Part shown: piece after piece, positions 1-9,000 of the stretch
Layout of the letters: every line of letters begins with the position of its first letter
Numbering within the stretch: position 1 is the first letter of the stretch
Assembly (NCBI GenBank): GCA_028565715.1
Contig: JAOXYC010250566.1
Span: 1-10,152, forward strand
Direction: 5' to 3'
DNA length: 10,152 nucleotides
Source: Phoronis pallida
Lineage: Eukaryota; Phoronida; Phoronidae
The notes under the pieces: model-generated
What the model saw: the letters and a program-made list of their open reading frames with translations, nothing else
The model's database searches: none
Told to the model about the DNA's origin: nothing
Position numbers and translations under genes: made by a program

Positions 1-45
1 AGATGAAAGTGCTGATCCTTTTGATGGATGCGTCTGTAAAATGAA
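1..45 (+). CDS. Exon 1 of window (5' truncated)
   Basis: Read from base 2 this gives DESADPFDGCVCKM plus two bases of a split Lys codon. The donor is AA|gtaaat at 46. It is the only donor choice found that leaves two bases over, which exon 2 requires, and it yields an open frame. An in-frame TAA follows directly if the splice is not used. The exon continues off the left edge. An alternative frame (MKVLILLMDAS, donor at 36) looks ankyrin-like but ends in phase 0 and cannot join exon 2. No acceptor is visible, so this is the least certain exon. Confidence 0.6.
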
Positions 46-3000
46 GTAAATTTGAGTAAAAGAAATACAGAATGAAGTAAAAAATGTTAATAATTCGAAC
101 TTAAAAACGTGCTTCCAATAAAAAAAAAAAAAAACTTTTTTAAGTTCGAAATATTAACATTTGTGCTTCATTCATATTTTTCAATCACCTCACTTAAAAG
201 TGAGGTGATTGAAATGGTATGCTGTGTGGGTTTGAAAAGATTCAAAGCAGATTTTAAAAAAATAAGCCTTTGTTGAGTGAATTAGGTCACTAGTAATGTT
301 TTCATACTGGTTTTCTGCCCATATTTATAATTATTTATTTAAAAAACCATACCATGTTTTTACATAGATTCAATTAATGAAATGCATGGCATTTGCCAAT
401 GTTTCAATATTAACTGAACTTGGCTTTTTTCAGGGGAATGAGTGAGAACCAGGCTTCTGCTGAAGGTCGCATACCCCTACACTATGCTTGTCTTGCTGGC
501 AGAGCGCACATTGTTGAACTTCTGCTGAAGAAAGCAGAGAGTGGTAAATGTTCTGGAATTTGTTTTCAACTAAATTTACTGCAGCTTTTATTTTGGTAAT
601 CAGAACAGTTGAATTTTTTAATAGCAAGGTGAATGAAAACTATGAGTTGTTGGGATTTAAAAAGTTCTTAAGGGGAAAGCTTGATATGCCCTTGGTTCTA
701 TTAGGAGGTCAGAATGCTGATATACCAAAAGACAGTACTCTAAACTTCCAAACAGCTAGAACTCATTATCCGTAACTTTGAACCCTTATTTCTTTTAGGG
801 AAGAAAACTGCAGATGAGAACACATTGAAAAAGTTTGGAGTTGGTGGAATCAATAAAGCTGATCGATATAGCTTCACGCCTATATTCTTGGCTATTGAAA
901 ATGGACATATCGTAAGTTATTATTAAGCTATGATACCTCAAAATTTGCCCTTTACGATAAATTCAAAAATGGGGGATAGCACCACGTGCCAGGCGCGTAT
1001 AGTTATGATGCGTTGCGTTTCGAATTCAAAATTGTATGTCTTGCTGATGAAGTCAATGCAGACCGTCACAGACTTAAAATTACAGTAAAAAATGGCAGAC
1101 AACAATGTCTCAATGACGAACTTCTAAATTTCAATAGTTTGGTAAATTTCACATCGAGCAAGAAATTTGGAGTGATTTGACAGTATTGGAATAATCAAGC
1201 TGTGAATGTTCAATTCCCATACTTAGCAAACTGTATTCTGATGGTTGGTTTTGAACTGGACATGATCAATTACAGATATCTGAATTAAAATCATATATGA
1301 ATTTGGCGCAATTAGTTGCTACACAGTACCATGTCTGTCTGCTGACATGTGTCTGATCCACTTTTTATTCAAAGCGCTTTGCAATTCTATACATTATTAA
1401 TCAGACTTTGGAACTGTTCACTGTAATGCCATCTCAACTCCCCCAAGGAGCATACTAGCGGTGCGCCATGAAGGCATCTTCACACTAATCCAATCCCATT
1501 AACCACCACTATTGCTAGCTGGGTGGGGGGAGGCAAGTCGGATGAAGCGTTTTGTCCAGAAACACAAATGCCGCCAACAGGGCTTGAACTGTGGACCTCC
1601 GAGTTTAGACACGCATGCTCAACCACTGAGCCACCAGCACTCCCATTGTTTTATTTAAGTTTTTGGGACCTAACAGAGAGGCAAATCAGTGCTGATTCTT
1701 TAAATGAACTCGTACATCATTTCACCATGAGTATCTGTTATCTTTTAGGACTGTGTCAAGGTCTTGTTGAAATATGATGTAGACTTAAAGAAGCCACTGA
1801 GTGCTGGGAGAAATAAGGTCACCCCTCTCATGTACGCATGCGCCTGCCAGTTTGGAGTACTCAGCATTGTTAAACAACTGGTGAATCATGGAGCTAAAGT
1901 GGAACAAACAGGTATAAACCGGATTAAACTGGTTCATAGGTACACGTTTCACATTCTCCTAGTTAAGCTTAACTGTGGGAAATGTTCACATTTGACAATG
2001 CTTATAACAAAACTATTCTCTGAGCCTTTCTAAATTGTTGCTCCCCTTTTCATGTCTTAAGCAGTTGTACCTTTGGAAAAGGTAATCTTGGACTTTGAAT
2101 AATTACAATTTTGAAACAAATAGAGTCATCTTGAAGATATGCCATGTTTTTTTTCAAAGAAGGAATATTTTAATCTGTTATCATTCAGACAAACTGAATC
2201 GCACTGCACTGATCCATGCTGTCATGAATGGCCACGCCCACATTGTATCTTACCTATTACACCTGGGAGCCAACCCTAACCAGGCCGACTCATCCGGTAA
2301 TACAGTGATGCACTATGCCGCGGCATATGGATGGTATCACTGTATGAAACTTCTAATGGAGGCCGGAGCCAAGGAAGATGAACCCAACAACTGGAAGGTA
2401 AATTATATTATGTGGTACCCGATCTATATAACACCTATTAGTCAATATTAATTTGGAGAATGTTGGTCACGTCAAATAAAGACTCCATTGAATCCTTACA
2501 TCATCAAAGTCAATGTATCGGGCATTCAAAGTCGTTTAAAAATCATCCTGTAAATGACAGTATATGCTGGTTTGATGTACTTTGGTATCATGTAAAGCAA
2601 ATTATAGATAAGTGCAACTATTTTCATTCATTGAAGGTTATAAACGCATGAAAATAAGATATGCACTATAAAAATCTCAAGGTGTTGGCATCATTTTTTA
2701 GCTCAAACCACTTTTTTGATTGCAAAGTTATTTCAGAGACCTTTTTTGGCTTTACAAACTCTTCTAATTATTACAGATAACGCCTGTGATGGTGGCATTC
2801 TTGAAGGGCCACTATGGTTTGGTGGATGCGTTGTTAGAGAGGCCTGGTGTAGATATCAACTTTAGAGATGAAAAGGGTAATTTGGTTAATTTAATAAGAG
2901 TTGAAACTATACGGCTCTGTGAACTATTTGGCAATCATAGTTGCATCATTTCTATATGTCTTTAAACTTTTGAAGTTCTGCAATGTTGTGCTTGTTCTCT

Positions 3001-6000
3001 GTTATCAATAGACAAATTGCAAGTCTGCGGTATTGGATTTCGGAATGTGCATGGTGTTGTATACCCATTCTTTCCTATTTAAAAACATCTTCAAAACATT
3101 GTAACTCACAAGACAAGTAGTGAAAACAAACCCAAAATATTTCAAGCAAAGTGCATGCGCTCTTTAGTCTTAGGTTGCAAATTGTCTATTGAATCGGTTC
3201 CATGGTCCCATCTACAATTCTCATTACCTTTACTGGGACCCATGTAAAGATTTGGCATTAATATCTTGCGACAAAGAAAAAATAGTATTTCTTACAAAAA
3301 CCAGACTCAAATGCTGTATGTTAGTCTCATCCTCAGACCTTCTCGATTGCGGGTCTGTACTCCTTGTGCAAGCATCTTGGTGACATCACTCCATTGTCGG
3401 GCTCATTTGATTAGACCTACTTTGGCAAAAAAACGGAGATCACCCTCAAAGATTGATTGCCGTATGATACCGTTACTGTTATCTTGCTCTTCACCACTTG
3501 AGTCGCATCTACTTCAACAAGTGGAATATCTGCCCCAACATTGTTTAAGTATATACAGTGCCCTCTATCTTTAAGTAACAATACTACATCTTTCCCTTCC
3601 TAGGTATGACATTGCTACTGTTATCCTGCTCATCACCACTCGAGTCTCATCTACTTCAACAAGTGGAATATCTGATGAAGAAAAACATTGATGTCTCAAT
3701 TGCAGACACCAACCAATCAAATGCTGTGAGTTTTTTTCGAGGATATATCTATTGAATCCAGTTTACTTTTGCCCAAAAGAATTCTTAGTTCAAAGACACT
3801 AGTTTGAATGAAAATACACTTTGAACAGTTACCATTCTTCAAGTGGCAGTATTTAAAACCCTGTTTTGTTGTTAAGTATAGAAATATAAAGAATATGCTA
3901 TGTTGTAAGATTTGACAAAATTTAGTGATATAAATCTTCATAGTTCTCTTCAACCTTTTTGATTTATTAAAATAAATCATCATCAGGAATATATATACAT
4001 GTACACATGTTTGTAGAATTTTAAAAGTCAACCATCGACATAGCAGTCCATATCGCAAATGATCATAATAACAATGCGCTAATTTTACATTTTGTGATAC
4101 TGATTTCGCCAAAAACAAATGTGATACAAAATTCAGAATGAATGAGAAATGTTTATTTGTACCTAAAACATTTAAATAATGGATTAGAAAACAAATGTTT
4201 TTAATCATATAGCGAAATACAATATTCATTTTCTTGGGCCCAGTCTTCAACCAATGAGCTCCAGCTAACTAGACTTGCATTTGAGTTACTAAGCCAAAGC
4301 AGGGTTATCTTTTCAAACATAGTTGAAGAATGAATATGTGAAGTATTTTTTTCAGAATGTTATTAATTGCACAATCTTTGAACCATACTTTTACTTTTTA
4401 CAGCTGCATTATTTAGCCAGCAACAGTATTCTGAAACCTAAGAGAAATTGGAGGGTAAGTCACTATTTAGATTATATACGGAAATATTACTCAAATTAGA
4501 GAGATAATAGTGAAGTTTGTGTGCAAAGTTTCAACATACAATTTTATGTATTTGTATACTTTTTGTGTAAATATTATAGTTAAAGATACTGTCTCCTCGT
4601 TGGTCACGATCTGTCATCAAAATTCAAATCAACTAGAAATTTTGTGTATAAGTCCTTTGATGAACATAACTAACTTGCATCTTGGTAAAAAAGTTCAAAA
4701 AAATCTGAAAAGGGGCTTTTGGGAGCTTTTTTTATCCAAAACTAACCCTGTCTTAAGACAGGGTTAGACTTTTTAGGGTAAAAAGCTCTCAAATCACCCC
4801 TTACACATTTTTTGGAATTTTTTTACTCAGATGCAAGTTAATTATATTCATCAAAGGACTCATACACAAAATTTCTAGTTGATTTGAATTTTGACCTCAG
4901 GTTCTCACCAACGAGGAGACAGTATCTATAACTCAAGTTTTGAGTTTTTGCATTTACCAACTGAATTTTTTTTCTTCCAGGACACCAATCCTGGAAATGA
5001 TCCAGATAAAATCAAGATCAGCTTGAAGCTCACTGAACTACTTATCACCAAAGGATGTGATCCTATGTCACGCAACAGCAGTGGCGATTCACCACTAATG
5101 AGTGCCCTGAAAAATGTAGGTCCTTCGATAACTCTCTCCTTTCTCTATTTTTTAAACCACAAAAATTTCAAGAATTTAATAATTTTCATATTTTTTAAAA
5201 ATTGTCATAAATTTTAAGTGCAGTTTTAACCAAAACAGGGTTCTTAGAAGTACTAGATTGTGCATGATCTGGGGGCTGAGGAACTGATGGAATGACAACT
5301 TCTTTAACCTTCAATAGTCTCACTGCCATTTTTTGTTACAAATGGCTGCTTCTTTATGTAAAAAACAGGCTTTGAGATATGGTTTTTGTGCTCAAAATAT
5401 TGCATGATAAACGTGTTTAAATTTTTACACAAAATGATTATTTTTTGCCAAAAAGGAAGTTTTGTGATTGCTGATTCCTGTGAAAGTGTCGACAAGTGTC
5501 ACGGATTTCATTACTGATCTATAATAATTTGCAGAATAATTCCGACCTGGTCGAGCTGCTAGTGGATAAAGGGGCCTCGGTGTCTGATAGCGTGGATGCT
5601 GATGGGAAGAATATTCTACACTCAATTGCTGAGAATTGTTTGAAGAGTGATATGACAAATGTCATTGAAGTTTTGGTGAAACAGGTATTTAAAAGTTGTC
5701 ATTTTCTCAAAACACAGGTTTAAGGTTGTGGCACCAAAAAGCTGTTTTAAACATTTGTGCTGCATTAGTTCAAAAATATGCAAAGAATCTGTCTGAAGCA
5801 TGTTTAGGAAAGTTGACTGACTTTATGAACTTTGAATTTCTCCTAAGATGAGAAAACATCAATGTATTGTATACAAATTCTTGTGTAACTTAAAAGTTAT
5901 TCATTAAACGGTGGTTAAGCACCTATCTTACCAGTGGTCCAGATCTATTCCCCTGTTATCCGACAGAGGTCACAAACATAAATCAATGACAGGTCACACA

Positions 6001-9000
6001 AGAGGTCAAACACAAGTCCAGATGTGATTTCAGACACAAGGTGTGCTGTCTCACACATTTAATATCTGAGGTAGGTGATGTGTGTGCGCTTTGAAACTGT
6101 CATGAAAAATTTAAGTAAGTCCAGCAGATCAGATTAAAAAAATTATCTGATTTCTATCTAATGTTATAGGAAAACACCAGAAATTTACTCATCAAAATGG
6201 CTGCCCTGGCTGACCATGATGGCTGTACAGCATTACTGAGAGCCTGTATCATGTACAAAGAAGAGAAAGCTGACCCTGATGCTACAGACGAGTCAGATAC
6301 GGCAACGACCAAAGGCCTGAAGTGGGTGAAAGCACGGAAATTCATTAAACAGCTGATAGATGTTCTGAAGGTTGATGTCAACACAGTCGTGGTGGAGAAA
6401 CACTTCAAGGCTACACGACCTGAGAAAGAGTCTGACAGATATATTAAATATGGTAGGTTATAACCTGGTCGGGTTCTGATTTTTCTATCTTTTAAAAATG
6501 TCACCTTATGTTAGTTATTCAACCATGTACTCACATTTGAATGTTTTGCATTATTGAATTCCTCTCCTAGGTAAATGGTCAGCCGTGCACTTGTTGTCAT
6601 CATGTAGTAACGAACCAGCTGACATCACTGACATCAGAAAGATTGACAGACCCGCACTGGAGATGATTCTGTCATACAATCCTTTACTGGACATTAAGAA
6701 TATCAGCGGGTTGACTCCTCTATTGGCTGCCTTGAAGGCCAAAGACCTCCCGAGCTTCCAACCTCTTGTAAGTAGTTTTTGGTGATAATTAAAATAAATG
6801 TATAAAAAAGGTAGTTTTAGTGGGATTTTATGTTTTTTCTCAAAATCTGTTGGTTAAACGCCATTGTTGAGAACAAGTGATAACTATTTCCCCAACTTTA
6901 AATTATTAATGAAAATAACACTGATTGTCTTTCTATACACATCATCAGTTACAAATATCGTTGAGGACTGCAATTCAACCTGTAAAGAATATGAATATTT
7001 TTTATCTTGACTTATGATCTGAGCTCAAATTATAAAATTTTTGAATTTTCTTTTCAGCTGAAGGCAGGGTCTAGCACAGAGACTGTATCAGATGTTGAAG
7101 ATGACTTTCATGCCACCCCTCTAGTCATTGCAGCCAAGTAAGTATACATATCAAAGACCCTTGTTTGTATTAATCTGACATTTCTTGAAAAATTAACAGT
7201 TTAAAGTTTTGTATTTCTTGGAAAGAAAAAAAATCCTGTCAAGTTTTGTATTGAGGAATTTGTTATTTTTTGCAGACATGGTGCGTCTGGCTTGCCATTT
7301 CTCACAGAATTGATTAAGCATAACGCCAATGTAAACACAAGAGATGATCGCAAGAACTCGGCACTTTTCTTCGCTTGTATGGAAAGTAAGTTTCCAAAAC
7401 TAATTATAAGCCACATTGCTCAACTTGACACCTTGGAACCTTGACTATTTATCTATTAATGGTTTTATGATGATTTTCAAGAAAGCGACGTGGCCTGTAT
7501 TTTAAAATGAAAGAAATGATTGATTTTTCTCTTGAAATCTGTGTGGATACCTAACTATGTGACAAAATAATTTAGATTGTAAATGCACTAGGCATTCAAA
7601 TCAAAATACAAACTTTGTTTACTTGACAAGCGTTAACAGATTTTTCAGTTATGCATTATAATAGAATATAAACCTTTGAAGATAAAAAATATTTTACTTT
7701 ATCGTCAATGAAATAATAAAATTCACAAATGATTTATGGTGTCTCCTATAATCATAAATGAGATCTTGCACTTTGAATAGGGTGTTTGGAAGTGGTACAG
7801 TTACTTGTGGATCATAACGCGGACATCAATGCTAAAAACAACAAACAATGGACACCCCTTCATGCTGCTGTACGGTGTAACTATGGAACGACAGACGTGT
7901 CCACAGAAATAGAAGAGTTACTTATTCAACACGGGGCTGATGTGATGGCAGCACAAGCTGAAGGAAGGCTTCCTCTACACATTGCTCTGAGATCGTACGT
8001 TGAACCACATGGTTGAACTTCAATTTTCATTAATTTTTATTCTTATTGGAACTCTTAACAGGGTCTACTTGCTTTAAGCAAAAACAAGTCCTCATGTGAA
8101 AAGGTCATGGGGTAAAATTATATACTGGCTATTAAGTGTTAAGATTTAGACAAAATTAGGACGGGCTGGATAGCTCAGTTGGTAGAGCATCTGACCGGCA
8201 ATCAGGGACGGATTTTATCTGTCTTTTAAAATTAAATTTTCATGTTTTTGAAGATTTCTGTAGAATGTGGGAATTAAAGTGTAATACAGTTTGTTTCTTG
8301 TTGGTTTTTAATGATCATTAAATATATAATTAGGCACTGTTTATACAGCATTAGTTGTGTGTTGTAATTGGAGAGTATCATTTTCTGACTAAAAAGATGA
8401 TTTAGTCTCCTTCTTGGCCAAATATGTATGAGGGTCTTTTCTTCTTGATTAAGAAATGTCTGCAAAGTCTTCTATGTAAAGATAAAAATGCATAATTTCT
8501 GTACTTTTTGTTTTTAGCGCTGCGGAGGGTAAACAAACAGGCGATCACTATGATCCTATAGAACTGTGTACCACACTGACTGCAGCTATGAAGGGTGAAG
8601 GAATCAACACTGCAGATACTTTTGGTCGTACTCCACTACACCGAGCTGCATTTGTTGGAGCTTCTATTTGCTGTATGCATCTATTAGCGGTAAGTTGATG
8701 AGGCCATATATTTTGACTTATCACTAAAACTAAGTTGTTTCTTCCACTAAGTTATGATAAGGTTGAGAATGTGTGCTTGATTTTGTTGGCATTATCTTAA
8801 GCTAATCATAATGCCACACTATGCCGTATACGGTATTGCAAAATTGGCAAAAACTGTCAATATCCCCCCGGGGGAAACCATGTTTATTTAACATCTGCTA
8901 CATATTAGTTCTTGTGCATTCCTTATGCATTCCTACAAACTTTGTCTTTGCGGTAGCAGTCCACTGTACAAAAAAAACGTATGTGAACCGGACACACACC

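Larger units (their letters stand above)
2877..3603 (+). other. Intron 6 (727 bp)
   Basis: GT-AG intron between exons 6 and 7. It contains the 18-bp inverted-repeat pair (3005-3192) and the ghost copy of exon 7 (3464-3532). Nothing else was recognised. Confidence 0.85.

Noticed and set aside
3-35. Alternative frame MKVLILLMDAS at the window start with donor at 36
   Set aside because: It looks like an ankyrin helix but ends in phase 0, while exon 2 is open only if two bases precede it.
986-1180. 64-residue ORF in intron 3
   Set aside because: No domain pattern, no splice sites in suitable context, and the flanking exons join correctly without it.
3266-3574. 102-residue plus-strand ORF covering the ghost exon
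   Set aside because: Only the middle (about residues 67-89) resembles protein, and that part is the exon 7 copy. The rest has no motif, and no acceptor in the right phase joins it to exon 6.
3717-4250. 177-residue minus-strand ORF in intron 7
   Set aside because: It lies in AT-rich intron, its translation is low-complexity F/I/L/K-rich without any domain, and it overlaps the end of exon 7 on the other strand.
6154-6504. 116-residue minus-strand ORF
   Set aside because: It is the antisense shadow of exon 11, whose plus-strand frame is clearly coding.
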